Assembly: GCF_029542085.1 (NCBI RefSeq)
Contig: NZ_CP107036.1
Span: 124,001-188,000 of the forward strand
DNA from: Sphingobacterium sp. ML3W
Lineage (GTDB): Bacteria > Bacteroidota > Bacteroidia > Sphingobacteriales > Sphingobacteriaceae
Direction of reading: 5' to 3'
DNA: 64,000 bases
Below the pieces are notes generated by a model. That model saw only the letters and a list, made by a program, of their open reading frames with translations. It ran no database searches and had not been told where the DNA came from. The first letter of the stretch is position 1; each line of letters begins with the position of its first letter. Below are positions 16,859-30,547 of the stretch, piece after piece. Both the position numbers and the translations under genes were made by a program.

Positions 16859-17103
16859 CAGTCCCAACGGAAACGGAGGGAAAGATAAAAAGATAAAGAG
16901 GAGCGCAATGCTCATCGGAATATAGCGGATACGGAAGTTGAAGCGAGAGAAGTTCTTTAAGAAAACACAATCATGTAAGCGTGACGAGTAGACAAAACGA
17001 AAGTCATGAACAAATTCAAGAATTAGTTCAATTCGATCCAAGATCAGAGATATAAAAAAAGAATTCTGATTATGTAAATAGTTGGAATCAAAAACTTCAT
17101 TTT

Positions 17104-18632
<1,529 letters not shown>

Positions 18633-18754
18633 TAGAGTATCGCGGATCGGTACTCGTCACGTTACATATGATTGAAAAAGAAGAAAAAACATCAGAAGAA
18701 AGTGCCCGCCCCTATAAGGAGCGGTCCCTGAGAGAAGAGATGAACAGAATAGCT

Positions 18755-18831
18755 AGTCCCGTAGCTCAGTTGGTTAGAGCACTACACTGATAATGTAGGG
18801 GTCAGCAGTTCAAATCTGCTCGGGACTACCA
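18755..18831 (+). tRNA. tRNA-Ile (GAT anticodon)
   Basis: A cloverleaf folds with acceptor AGTCCCG/CGGGACT, anticodon loop CTGATAA (GAT at 18789-18791) and T loop TTCAAAT. The 3' CCA is encoded. It lies in the 16S-23S spacer, the usual place. Confidence 0.97.
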
Positions 18832-18928
18832 GATAGTAATGAGTATTTAGTATCTAGTATTTAGACAAATGGATGGCGACATACAGGGATCTAAGGACTA
18901 ATGTCTAACATCTCAGGTCTAACAAAAA

Positions 18929-19002
18929 GGGGAATTAGCTCAGCTGGCTAGAGCACCTGCCTTGCACGCAGGGGGTCAACGGTTCGAATCCGTTATTCTC
19001 CA
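18929..19002 (+). tRNA. tRNA-Ala (TGC anticodon)
   Basis: The acceptor is GGGGAAT/ATTCTCC (one G-U pair), the anticodon loop is CTTGCAC with TGC, and the T loop is TTCGAAT. The discriminator is A and CCA is not encoded, unlike the neighbouring tRNA-Ile. It is the second tRNA of the ribosomal spacer. Confidence 0.97.
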
Positions 19003-19086
19003 CGTCTCCGGGGATATGCATCACAGATACATATCATATAAACCGGAAAAAGAGTTCTTTGACATATTGAAAGAGAAAAAAAATTA

Positions 19087-19103
19087 CAAGAGAAGACAAC
19101 AGT
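19087..19103 (+). other. Left arm of the 23S processing stem
   Basis: AAGAG plus AAGACAACAGT before the 23S gene pair with ACTGTTGTCTT-C-CTCTT at 22125-22140 after it, giving 16 bp with one bulged base. Such stems flanking 23S rRNA are RNase III processing sites. Confidence 0.7.
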
Positions 19104-19232
19104 ATAGAGACAATACTTGTATGTGTTTGATGTAGGGAGGAGACCCTCGGTCGAAGGCCGAACGAATCTTTACGTAGCATACGGGTATATATATCACAAG
19201 CAGCCGCATAGTAGCAAAAGGCTATGCCGGTG

Positions 19233-22113
<2,881 letters not shown>

Positions 22114-22262
22114 AGCAGACAGACACTGTTGTCTTCCTCTTTAATTTTTGAATTAATCTTTCAATATATATGTCATTATGGTTTAAGCTATAAGATGGGT
22201 ATAAACTTTCACAGGAAAGTCTACATACTGCTATCTAAAACTTGATACTATACAAGATCTTT

Positions 22263-22370
22263 AGGTGCCTATATCGGCGGTGTCTACCTCTTCCCATTCC
22301 GAACAGAGCAGTCAAGCCCGCCAGAGCCGATGGTATTGCCGTAACAGGTGGGAGAGTAGGTCGGTGCCTT
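22263..22370 (+). rRNA. rrf: 5S ribosomal RNA
   Basis: Terminal stem AGGTGCC/GGTGCCT closes the molecule. CCCATTCCGAACAGAGCAG is the conserved loop B/C region, and GGGAGAGTAGGTCGGTGCC the 3' part. It is about 150 bp after 23S. Confidence 0.95.
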
Positions 22371-22380
22371 TTTTTACACG

Positions 22381-22415
22381 GAAGCCCTTGCTGGAAACAG
22401 TCAAGGGCTTCTTTC
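22381..22415 (+). terminator. rRNA operon terminator
   Basis: The arms GAAGCCCTTG and CAAGGGCTTC are followed by TTTCGTTT, just after the 5S gene. It should keep rRNA transcription out of the oxidase genes. Confidence 0.8.
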
Positions 22416-22922
22416 GTTTACAGACTTCCCAAAAGGTTCCAAAGAAAAGTGGTGCCGCCACAAAGCCACACAGAGATAAGTCTCCGAAGTTGTACTATAA
22501 AATACGGTTCTGCCGGGTACTGATCTAAAGTATTGCGCTATTATTCCGTTTATATACTTTCCAGAAAACGATGCATTGGATCCACTGCGAAAATGCGGCT
22601 ATAGGACAGTCCTTATCATGACGGTGTATACCTGCTTGCCACCTAAGACCGTATCTTACCTCATGTTATTGCAGCTCTTACCATAGTGATCTTAAATTGA
22701 ATATACCTGCTATTATGTGAATATTTCCTAAATAGAAGTAGAGCAGCAGATTATATAGCAAATACCAGTGACCTCCTGCTTTTGATAAGAGCTATTCAGA
22801 ATTATAAGGCATTTATATACTGGGTCAGCGTCGATAGCCTTTGGATGTTCTCATCCAGACGATGAAAATAACCTTATTGAATGCCGCCTTAATCAAAAGA
22901 AAATATACCTATCTCTTCTATG

Positions 22923-22942
22923 AAAGTGACAACGGTCACTTT
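22923..22942 (+). promoter_or_regulatory. Distal CRP/FNR-family operator of ccoNO
   Basis: AAAGTGA-N6-TCACTTT is a perfect 7+7 bp inverted repeat with the 6-bp spacing of CRP/FNR sites. It has the same arms as the site at 23052; the centres are 129 bp apart. Confidence 0.75.
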
Positions 22943-23051
22943 TGCTCTCAAAATACATAGCTTGAATCGCGGCCCTATTCATATTTATCATTTAAATGGC
23001 TTAAAATCAATTATTACATAACGGATATTCGATAATTTGCCCCATTAAAAC

Positions 23052-23071
23052 AAAGTGACGCACATCACTTT
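23052..23071 (+). promoter_or_regulatory. Proximal CRP/FNR-family operator of ccoNO
   Basis: AAAGTGA-CGCACA-TCACTTT is a perfect inverted repeat. The centre (23061.5) is 58.5 bp upstream of the end of the -7 box, a class-I-like activator position and nearly the same as at the hemN operon. Confidence 0.8.
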
Positions 23072-23112
23072 TGTACGCACTCTCTATCATTAGATTGTCA
23101 TAGAATGCTGCT

Positions 23113-23120
23113 TACTTTTG
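23113..23120 (+). promoter_or_regulatory. -7 box of ccoNO
   Basis: TACTTTTG matches TAnnTTTG, 24 bp before the start codon. The -33 region is poor, in keeping with an activated promoter. Confidence 0.6.
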
Positions 23121-23143
23121 ATTCAGAATCAACAATTTAAGTA

Positions 23144-25282
23144 ATGCAGTTAGAGCAATTTAATTACGACAATAGAATTGTCAGAAATTTCGGAATCGCT
23201 ACCATTATTTGGGGGATAGTTGGTATGACTATAGGATTGCTTGTGGCAACGCAACTCGTCTGGCCCCAAATGAACTTCGGATTGCAATATACAACATTTG
23301 GCCGTGTACGTCCAGTACATACAAACGCTGTGATATTCGCTTTCGTGGGTAACGGTATTTTTATGGGAGTCTATTACTCCTTGCAGCGGGTGCTTAAAGC
23401 AAGAATGTTCAGTGATGTCCTGAGTAAGCTTCATTTCTGGGGCTGGCAATTGATCATTGTTGCTTCGGCTATCACACTTCCGTTGGGGCTGACCTCAAGC
23501 CATGAGTATGCTGAAATGGAGTGGCCAATTGATATTGCAATTACCCTGATCTGGGTTGTATTTGGAATCAATATGTTTGGCACAATTATCAAACGACGCG
23601 AACGTCACATGTATGTCGCAGTTTGGTTCTATATCGCTACGTTTGTTACTGTAGCAGTCTTGCATATCGTTAACTCCATTCAATTGCCTGTAGCCGGATG
23701 GAAAAGCTATTATGTATACAAAGGTGTTCAGGATGCATTGGTACAATGGTGGTATGGCCATAATGCAGTGGCCTTTTTCCTAACGACTCCTTACCTGGGG
23801 ATGATGTATTATTTTTTGCCAAAAATGGCCAACCGTCCCGTTTATTCCTATAAATTGAGTATTCTGCACTTTTGGTCACTGATCTTTATCTATATCTGGG
23901 CAGGACCTCATCATTTGTTATATACAGCATTACCAAGCTGGGTACAGTCCTTAGGAGTTGTATTCTCGATTATGTTGATTGCACCAAGCTGGGGTGGTAT
24001 GATAAACGGTCTGTTAACGCTGCGTGGTGCCTGGGACAAGGTGCGGACAGAACCGATGCTGAAATTTATGGTCGTAGCACTGACCTGTTATGGTATGGCA
24101 ACCTTTGAAGGTCCAATGCTGTCTTTAAAGCAAGTCAATGCGATCGCACACTTTACAGATTGGATCGTTGCACACGTACACGTAGGAGCATTAGGATGGA
24201 ACGGATTTATGACCTTCGGTATCCTTTATTGGTTGATCCCACGTATTTATAAAACAGAACTATATTCTAAAAAGCTAGCATCGACACACTTTTGGATTGG
24301 TACATTGGGGATTTTATTTTATGCGATTCCAATGTACTGGGCAGCAGTTGTGCAAGGCTTGATGTGGAAAGAGTTTACACCGGAAGGCGTATTGAAGTAT
24401 CCGAACTTCTTAGCAACAACATTGGAAATCTTACCAATGCATATGATGAGAGCATTAGGTGGGGCACTATACTTATCTGGGGTTTTCTTGATGACATTCA
24501 ACTTGATTAAGACCATGAAGCAAGGGAAACTTTTGGCAAATGAACCTGCTGAAGCTCCTGCTTTATTACCGGTTCAGGTTAGTGAGCAATCTCAACATCG
24601 CCGTCTTGAACGTAAGCCCATTTTGTTTATGGTATTGGCACTTATTGCAATTCTAATCGGTGGTATGGTTGAAATGGTTCCAACATTTACCATTTCAAAA
24701 AATGTACCGACAATCGCAAGTGTACAGCCTTATACAGCGTTGGAACTGCAAGGTCGGGATCTCTATGTAAGGGAAGGTTGTGTGAATTGTCATACACAGA
24801 CTATTCGGCCATTTAGATCGGAGACTGCCCGTTATGGCGAGTATAGCAAGGCGGGTGAATATGTTTACGATACACCATTCTTATGGGGATCGAAAAGAAC
24901 TGGACCTGATTTGCATCGTATTGGTTCTAAATATCCTAATAAGTGGCATTTTGATCATCTTTTAGATCCAACCATTACCTCTCCTGGAAGTATTATGCCA
25001 TCATATCCTTGGCTAATCGACCAAAAGCTGGATAATACGATTCTAAAAGATAAAATGAAAGCCCTTCGCAAATTGGGAATCCCCTATACGGATGTGGCAA
25101 TAGCGAATGCAGAACAGGATCTGAACAAACAAGCACAGAAAATTGCGGATGATCTGAAACAAAATCAAGTCAATGTGTTAGCCGATCGTGAAATTATAGC
25201 GGTAATAGCTTATCTACAACGATTGGGAACAGATATAAAAGCAGCTCCGAAAGTGGCTGAGGATGTTAACGTAAATCAATAG
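23144..25282 (+). CDS. ccoNO: cbb3-type cytochrome c oxidase, fused subunits I and II (CcoN-CcoO)
   Basis: This encodes 712 residues. Residues 1 to about 480 form the multi-helix CcoN core of a heme-copper oxidase (WWYGHNAVAFFLTTPYLG, WAGPHHLLYTALP, HVHVGALGWNG carry heme and CuB ligands). A basic linker (about 485-500) and one more helix lead into CcoO, which holds a c-type heme site CVNCH (546-550) and the segments RPFRSETARYG and RTGPDLHRIG. The N-O fusion is known in Bacteroidota. The enzyme reduces oxygen with high affinity at the inner membrane. It heads the ccoNO-Q-P-G-H operon and lies behind two CRP/FNR-like palindromes. Confidence 0.97.
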   Translation: MQLEQFNYDNRIVRNFGIATIIWGIVGMTIGLLVATQLVWPQMNFGLQYTTFGRVRPVHTNAVIFAFVGNGIFMGVYYSLQRVLKARMFSDVLSKLHFWGWQLIIVASAITLPLGLTSSHEYAEMEWPIDIAITLIWVVFGINMFGTIIKRRERHMYVAVWFYIATFVTVAVLHIVNSIQLPVAGWKSYYVYKGVQDALVQWWYGHNAVAFFLTTPYLGMMYYFLPKMANRPVYSYKLSILHFWSLIFIYIWAGPHHLLYTALPSWVQSLGVVFSIMLIAPSWGGMINGLLTLRGAWDKVRTEPMLKFMVVALTCYGMATFEGPMLSLKQVNAIAHFTDWIVAHVHVGALGWNGFMTFGILYWLIPRIYKTELYSKKLASTHFWIGTLGILFYAIPMYWAAVVQGLMWKEFTPEGVLKYPNFLATTLEILPMHMMRALGGALYLSGVFLMTFNLIKTMKQGKLLANEPAEAPALLPVQVSEQSQHRRLERKPILFMVLALIAILIGGMVEMVPTFTISKNVPTIASVQPYTALELQGRDLYVREGCVNCHTQTIRPFRSETARYGEYSKAGEYVYDTPFLWGSKRTGPDLHRIGSKYPNKWHFDHLLDPTITSPGSIMPSYPWLIDQKLDNTILKDKMKALRKLGIPYTDVAIANAEQDLNKQAQKIADDLKQNQVNVLADREIIAVIAYLQRLGTDIKAAPKVAEDVNVNQ

Positions 25283-25286
25283 CGCT

Positions 25287-25481
25287 ATGTTTAAACAAAT
25301 CACAAATTTGAACGGAAGTGAGCTTTACCTTATTGTGTCACTTTGGATATTCCTGATTTTCTTTATCTCAGTCGCAATTATGTTGTTTCGCATGAAAAAG
25401 GACTATGTGACTTACATGAAGGAATTGCCTTTGGAAGAGGAAACTGAAAAGGAAACGAATCATTCACCTGAAAGTATATAG
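25287..25481 (+). CDS. ccoQ: cbb3 oxidase small subunit CcoQ/FixQ-like
   Basis: This encodes 64 residues: one transmembrane helix (about 14-34, YLIVSLWIFLIFFISVAIML) and a charged tail rich in Glu. Size, topology and position between ccoNO (4 bp before) and ccoP (3 bp after) identify it as the CcoQ-type subunit that stabilises the oxidase. The sequence alone would be weak evidence. Confidence 0.85.
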   Translation: MFKQITNLNGSELYLIVSLWIFLIFFISVAIMLFRMKKDYVTYMKELPLEEETEKETNHSPESI

Positions 25482-25484
25482 TAT

Positions 25485-26378
25485 ATGAGTTTATTATTAG
25501 ATACCGTACCTGCCACGGTAGAAGCTGTTCAGTCTACCTGGGGTTTTGGTACGGATAATTTATACACAGATATCTTAATTATTGTATTGATTGTCGTGAT
25601 GTTGGCTCTTTTGGCCTCGGCATTGATGGTCAACCGCGCAATGAAATCCATCATTAAGATTACGATGCCTGAATTGGTCAAAGAGGAAGAACTCAAGAAA
25701 TTAGCCAATAAAGGATGGTTGAAACGATCTTGGAATAAGATCATGGGGATTAGGCCTATTTCTGAGGAAAAAGACATTGTCATCGATCACGAATACGATG
25801 GTATCCGAGAACTGGATAATCCCATTCCAATCTGGTTTAATTTTTTGTTCTATGGAACAATCTTCTTTGGGGTGGTCTACTTATTCATCTATCAGGTCTC
25901 TGGGATCGGTATGAATCAAGATCAGGAGTACGCACATGAAATGGTTGTTGCAGAAAAAGAAAGACAGGCTTATTTAGCTGCTTCTGCTAGCAACGTTGAT
26001 GAAAATACGGTTGAATTTGAACCAGACATGGCTGTTGAGGGGAAAGCAATATTCGCTGCAAACTGTGTCGCCTGTCATGGAGGAAACGGGGAAGGTGGTA
26101 TTGGACCTAACTTAACGGATAAATTTTGGTTGCATGGCGGGGAGATTAAAGATCTTTTCAAAACAATTAAGTATGGTGTTCCGGATAAAGGAATGGTGCC
26201 TTGGGAACAGACCTTGAGTCCGGCGCAAATTGCACAGGTGGCAAGTTACATTGTTACACTGAGAGATACACATCCTGCCAATCCAAAAGAACCGCAAGGG
26301 GAAGAGGTAACCTACGGAAAAGCTGAAGATGGAGCGAAAGCAAATAATGTGGCTGAGGCAGATAAAAAAGCAGAATAA
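25485..26378 (+). CDS. ccoP: cbb3 oxidase diheme-type subunit III with a single heme c (CcoP)
   Basis: This encodes 297 residues. Two membrane helices (about 28-48 and 115-137) come before a periplasmic cytochrome c domain with one heme site, CVACH (Cys194, Cys197, His198), and GIGPNLTDKFW with a distal Met in GMVPWEQ. Proteobacterial CcoP has two CxxCH motifs; only one is present here. The segment DGIRELDNPIPIWFNFLFY is a typical CcoP element. The C-terminal 30 residues are a charged tail. CcoP passes electrons to CcoO. It lies 3 bp after ccoQ and 15 bp before ccoG. Confidence 0.95.
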   Translation: MSLLLDTVPATVEAVQSTWGFGTDNLYTDILIIVLIVVMLALLASALMVNRAMKSIIKITMPELVKEEELKKLANKGWLKRSWNKIMGIRPISEEKDIVIDHEYDGIRELDNPIPIWFNFLFYGTIFFGVVYLFIYQVSGIGMNQDQEYAHEMVVAEKERQAYLAASASNVDENTVEFEPDMAVEGKAIFAANCVACHGGNGEGGIGPNLTDKFWLHGGEIKDLFKTIKYGVPDKGMVPWEQTLSPAQIAQVASYIVTLRDTHPANPKEPQGEEVTYGKAEDGAKANNVAEADKKAE

Positions 26379-26393
26379 TAAATTAAAATAGCA

Positions 26394-27782
26394 ATGAGTA
26401 CAGTAGTAGTTAATAATGCCAATAATGGCGGATCTAAGTCAAAAAACAGACATTGGATTTATGCCAAAAAACCGCAGGGTATACTTTATAAAAAGAGACA
26501 ATGGGTTGGTTATACACTGCTACTGTTCTTATTTGTAGCTCCTTTCATCAAGGTAAATGGTGAACCGTTCTTAATGTTTAATATTATTGAGCGGAAATTT
26601 TCGATTTTTGGCAACCTTTTCTATCCTCAGGATCTATACATCTTTGTGTTTGGGATGTTAATCGTAATGGTCTGTGTCGTGCTATTTACCGTTGTATTTG
26701 GTCGAGTTTGGTGCGGATGGACATGCCCACAAACGATTTTTCTCGAGTTGATCTTTAGAAGGATAGAGTATTGGATTGAAGGAGATTGGCAGCAACAGAA
26801 GAAATTAAATGAAGGTCCCAACACGGATCAAAAGCAGTTAAAGAAAGTGTTGAAGCATGGCATCTTTTTGATCATTTCGTTTTTTATATCGAACATCTTT
26901 TTGGCTTATATTATAGGTTCGGATGCGTTGATCAAAATCATTAGCGATCCACTGGATCAGCATATAGGTGGTTTGATCTCGATCATCTTATTTACGCTGG
27001 TTTTTTATGCTGTATTTGCTTATCTCAGGGAGATTGTATGTATCGCGATTTGTCCTTACGGAAGATTGCAAGGTGTCCTTTTGGATGACCAAAGTATCAC
27101 TGTAGCCTATGATCACAGGCGTGGTGAACCACGAGGAAAACAACAGAAAAATGCATCTGCTCAACAAGGGGATTGTGTTGACTGCAAGCTTTGTGTCCAT
27201 GTTTGTCCGACTGGGATTGATATTCGTAATGGCTTGCAATTGGAGTGTGTGAGCTGTACAGCCTGTATTGATGCCTGTGATGCTGTCATGGAAAAAATCG
27301 GCAAACCCAAAAAGCTGATCGGTTTCTATCCGATGGGAGAAATTGAAGGTACGCTCAAGAAGAAAAGTAATGTACGGACAGTTGCTTATTCTATTGTACT
27401 GGTGCTGTTAATGTCAGTATTTGGTTTTCTGCTATTTAATCGTTCTCAGGTGGATGGTCGATTGTTGCGGGCAAAGGGAAGTACTTATCAGCTTCGGGAC
27501 GACAAAACCATCAGTAATCTGTATGCTTTGGAATTAATCAATAAATCAGGTAAGGAGATACCTTTTAGATTGGTCTGCGAAGATCCGAGGCTGAAGATCC
27601 AATTGGTCAATCCGATTCAAAAAATCAGTAAAGATGGGCATGCGACTTTGAGCTTTTTTCTAATTATCGCGAACAAAGACGTCGAAACATATAAAAGTAA
27701 TATCAAATTATCTATCTATTCAGGGGACAAAAAGGTGGAAAGTCTAAAAACTACTTTCATTGCTCCTCCTGGCATGAATTAA
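26394..27782 (+). CDS. ccoG: Cytochrome oxidase accessory protein CcoG (FixG)
   Basis: This is a 462-residue polyferredoxin. Several membrane helices (residues about 40-240, with FGRVWCGWTCPQTIFLELIFR as the CcoG hallmark) are followed by two [4Fe-4S] sites: CVDCKLCVHVC (Cys261, 264, 267, 271) and CVSCTACIDAC. After another helix near 330 a periplasmic Ig-like FixG domain closes the protein. CcoG is thought to reduce Cu(II) to Cu(I) for cbb3 assembly. It is part of the ccoNOQPGH operon. Confidence 0.95.
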   Translation: MSTVVVNNANNGGSKSKNRHWIYAKKPQGILYKKRQWVGYTLLLFLFVAPFIKVNGEPFLMFNIIERKFSIFGNLFYPQDLYIFVFGMLIVMVCVVLFTVVFGRVWCGWTCPQTIFLELIFRRIEYWIEGDWQQQKKLNEGPNTDQKQLKKVLKHGIFLIISFFISNIFLAYIIGSDALIKIISDPLDQHIGGLISIILFTLVFYAVFAYLREIVCIAICPYGRLQGVLLDDQSITVAYDHRRGEPRGKQQKNASAQQGDCVDCKLCVHVCPTGIDIRNGLQLECVSCTACIDACDAVMEKIGKPKKLIGFYPMGEIEGTLKKKSNVRTVAYSIVLVLLMSVFGFLLFNRSQVDGRLLRAKGSTYQLRDDKTISNLYALELINKSGKEIPFRLVCEDPRLKIQLVNPIQKISKDGHATLSFFLIIANKDVETYKSNIKLSIYSGDKKVESLKTTFIAPPGMN

Positions 27783-27794
27783 AAAATAAAAACA

Positions 27795-28217
27795 ATGAAT
27801 TGGGGTACAAAAATTTTTTTGAGCTTGGCGGTATTTATGTTGTGCATTGTCGGGGCTGGATTGTATATGGTCAGCCACAACTCGGACAGCTTGGAAGAAG
27901 ATGATTACTATGAACAGGGTTTGAACTATGATCAAGCTTATGAAAAGAAACAGAATGTGCTGAACATGAAAGAGACGCCAACTATCGAGCTTAGAAAAGA
28001 TACACTTTATATCCATTTCGTCTCCAAAGTGAATAGGGGAAAGCTCTTGTTCCGTAAGCCTTCAGATAATAATCTAGATAAGGAGTTGCCATTTCAGACA
28101 ACAGGTAATCTATTTACATTGCCCATTTCCGCATTCGATAAAGGAATGTGGAATTTGTATGTTGAATGGGAAAACGCAGGTAAGGACTTTCTATTTGAGG
28201 AACATATTTTATTTTAA
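27795..28217 (+). CDS. ccoH: FixH/CcoH family protein
   Basis: This encodes 140 residues. One N-terminal membrane helix (about 5-27) is followed by EEDDYYEQGLNYDQAYEKKQN, the characteristic FixH segment, and a small periplasmic beta domain. CcoH is a stable partner of the cbb3 complex needed for its maturation. It follows ccoG by 12 bp and is followed 9 bp later by a TauE/SafE-like gene. Confidence 0.9.
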   Translation: MNWGTKIFLSLAVFMLCIVGAGLYMVSHNSDSLEEDDYYEQGLNYDQAYEKKQNVLNMKETPTIELRKDTLYIHFVSKVNRGKLLFRKPSDNNLDKELPFQTTGNLFTLPISAFDKGMWNLYVEWENAGKDFLFEEHILF

Positions 28218-28226
28218 ACCAAGAAA

Positions 28227-28916
28227 ATGAGTTATACCTACTTTGCATTTTTTATGGGCTTATTTGGAAGTATACATTGTGCGGTCATGTGTGGTCCCTT
28301 AATTTTTGTAATCGAGGGTAGGCAAGGACTAAGCTGGGCTGTTTTTCTAAATAAAGTACTTTATCAGTTAGGTAGGGTTTTGACTTACGGTAGTCTAGGT
28401 TTTCTTATGGGAACCATGGGTACATTTGCTCAAGTACAAGGCTGGCAACGTGCATTGAGCTGGATCACGGGAGTAATATTAGTGCTGATTGCCGTGGTTC
28501 AGCTTATAGGGAAAAACAATCGTACAATTGCCAGTTTGCAGACTCGTTCTGTGCAGCCCGTTGTCAGGCTTCTGTCGAAATGGTTATATAAGCCTGGGGG
28601 GAGTTTTATCGCGGGGGTACTGAACGGATTATTGCCCTGTGGCATGGTGTATATGGCTTTAATGTCGGCAATGAATGCAGACAGCTCACAGCAGAGTTTC
28701 CTATTTATGCTTTGCTTCGGATTGGGGACAATTCCGCTCTTATTTTTATTTTCCTTTTTGGGAAACTTTTCCCGATCTTTCAAAATTGGCTTTTCTAAAT
28801 GGATTCCCTTGTTATATTTTTTGCTGGGAATCTGGTTTATACTGCGAGGTGCAAACTTAGATATTCCCTATTTAAGTCCTTTAATTCATATTGACGGTGC
28901 GATAAACTGTGTTTAA
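28227..28916 (+). CDS. TauE/SafE-like (UreH-type) membrane protein of the cbb3 cluster
   Basis: This encodes 229 residues with about six hydrophobic helices. The first contains GLFGSIHCAVMCGPL, and a later one PCGMVYMALMSAMNA. The HCxxMCGP and PCGMVY motifs, repeated in each half, are typical of UreH-type proteins annotated as sulfite exporters that sit next to cbb3 genes. Given the His, Cys and Met residues in the membrane and the location, a role in copper handling for the oxidase is more plausible than sulfite export; this is inference. It ends the operon. Confidence 0.8.
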   Translation: MSYTYFAFFMGLFGSIHCAVMCGPLIFVIEGRQGLSWAVFLNKVLYQLGRVLTYGSLGFLMGTMGTFAQVQGWQRALSWITGVILVLIAVVQLIGKNNRTIASLQTRSVQPVVRLLSKWLYKPGGSFIAGVLNGLLPCGMVYMALMSAMNADSSQQSFLFMLCFGLGTIPLLFLFSFLGNFSRSFKIGFSKWIPLLYFLLGIWFILRGANLDIPYLSPLIHIDGAINCV

Positions 28917-28944
28917 CAGTAAACAATTTGTCCGCGCTAAGTAT

Positions 28945-28952
28945 TATATTTG
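28945..28952 (+). promoter_or_regulatory. -7 box of the cardiolipin synthase gene
   Basis: TATATTTG matches TAnnTTTG. A start of transcription about 7 bp later puts the in-frame TTG at 28950 outside the transcript, which favours the ATG at 28974. A TTTG lies at 28927, closer than usual. Confidence 0.5.
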
Positions 28953-28973
28953 ATATTAAACTTAGCACATCAT

Positions 28974-30437
28974 ATGGAGGTACTTCATCATATTTTACAA
29001 ATTGCTTTACAATATTACTGGATTCCCTTACTCATTTTATATATTGGTGTCATCGGTACCATCTTGATCGAAAACCGTAATCCTGCCAAAACGATCGCTT
29101 GGATTATGGTGATTGTCTTTCTACCTGTAATCGGTTTGCTCATTTATTATTTCTTTGGGCAGAAATTCAAGAAGGTTAAAAGGATGAAACGGATGTATCG
29201 CGAGCAATCAAAGAAATTGCTTGACGCTTGGCGTAAGGAATCGGAAATTATGGAGGAACATATTGATACCCTTAACGAGCGGATCGGTAGTTTAGCCATG
29301 GTTTATCGGTACCTCAAAAACCAGAAAATATCCACATTCTCCCTGAATAATGATGTGACCTTATTTATTAATGGCGAGGAAAAGTTTCCGGTACTGATTC
29401 AGCAATTGAAAAATGCAAAACATTCCATCCATATGGAGTACTATATATGGGAAATGGATGAAATTGGTCGTGAAATATTGGAGATTTTGGAAGAGAAGGC
29501 AAAAGCCGGGGTGACCGTACGTCTGATCCTGGATAGTTTCGGAGCACCTGATGTGATTAAATATTTGCGTCGACATAAACCCGATTTTCTTTTTGAAGCT
29601 TTTCTCCCGGTTACTTTTACTTCATTGGCAAATAGTAACTACCGAAATCACCGTAAGATTGCCGTTATTGATGGAAGAGTTGGTTTTGTTGGAGGAATCA
29701 ATATTTCGAATCGTTATATCAACGATGGGAAAAATGATGTTTATTGGCGCGATACTGCGATGATGATCATTGGTGCTGCCGTAAATACCTTACAAATTCA
29801 ATTTTGGAATAGTTGGAACCAAACGGATGCAGATTCATTCGAATTAGGTAAAGGCTATTTAAATAGATTCCCGATCACAAATGAAGATGCGAGTGGTGTT
29901 GGGTTTACAGCTAGTGATCCCGGTTCTCCCGCTCCATTCAATATGGAGGCAATTATAGCGGGGATCAATGAAGCAAAGGAATATGTACAATTGTGTACGC
30001 CCTATTTTATTCCAAGTGATCAACTGACGACAGCGCTGATGTTGGCTGTTTCTTCGGGAGTTCGAGTTGATCTTATGTTACCTGCACAATCTGATTCCTT
30101 TTTTGTGCAGCATGCTTCCTTTTCCTTTATCAAGCCGCTACTCGAAAGAGGAGTAAATGTATACCTGTATACCAAAGGATTTCTCCATGCCAAAACAATC
30201 TGTATCGATGGTAAACTAGCCTATATTGGCACGACCAACCTGGATATCAGAAGCTTTTATATCAATTTTGAGATATCGGGAATTGTCTCTGATAAAGCGC
30301 TTTGTGAACGTATGAACAATCAATTTCTTGCAGATATTGAATCCTCGGATTTAATTACAATTCGTAAATGGATGCAGAGAAGTCGATGGAAACGTGGGGT
30401 GGATTCCATCTGCCGTTTATTGGCACCTTTACTTTAA
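28974..30437 (+). CDS. cls: Cardiolipin synthase (phospholipase D family)
   Basis: This encodes 487 residues from the ATG at 28974. Two N-terminal helices (PLDNc-type membrane anchor, about 8-60) carry LIENRNPAKTIAWIMVIVFLP. Two HKD motifs follow: NHRKIAVIDGRVGFVGGINI and HAKTICIDGKLAYIGTTNLD. The protein condenses two phosphatidylglycerols to cardiolipin at the inner membrane. The length and order of domains are normal for bacterial Cls. It lies just after the cco operon but has its own -7 box. Confidence 0.95.
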   Translation: MEVLHHILQIALQYYWIPLLILYIGVIGTILIENRNPAKTIAWIMVIVFLPVIGLLIYYFFGQKFKKVKRMKRMYREQSKKLLDAWRKESEIMEEHIDTLNERIGSLAMVYRYLKNQKISTFSLNNDVTLFINGEEKFPVLIQQLKNAKHSIHMEYYIWEMDEIGREILEILEEKAKAGVTVRLILDSFGAPDVIKYLRRHKPDFLFEAFLPVTFTSLANSNYRNHRKIAVIDGRVGFVGGINISNRYINDGKNDVYWRDTAMMIIGAAVNTLQIQFWNSWNQTDADSFELGKGYLNRFPITNEDASGVGFTASDPGSPAPFNMEAIIAGINEAKEYVQLCTPYFIPSDQLTTALMLAVSSGVRVDLMLPAQSDSFFVQHASFSFIKPLLERGVNVYLYTKGFLHAKTICIDGKLAYIGTTNLDIRSFYINFEISGIVSDKALCERMNNQFLADIESSDLITIRKWMQRSRWKRGVDSICRLLAPLL

Positions 30438-30547
30438 GTGTTTGCTGGAATGAAGGTATAATAAATGTTAAAAATACCATAATAGGATTGGCCTTTGGTT
30501 AAAATTGAATATATTTAGCTATTCTTTTTTTAATTCTAAGACTTTCA

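Larger units (their letters stand above)
22416..23143 (+). other. Gene-free leader region of the ccoNO operon
   Basis: About 730 bp has no supportable ORF. The last 220 bp hold two matching palindromes (22923, 23052) and a -7 box (23113). The earlier part shows no structure that I can identify. Confidence 0.7.
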
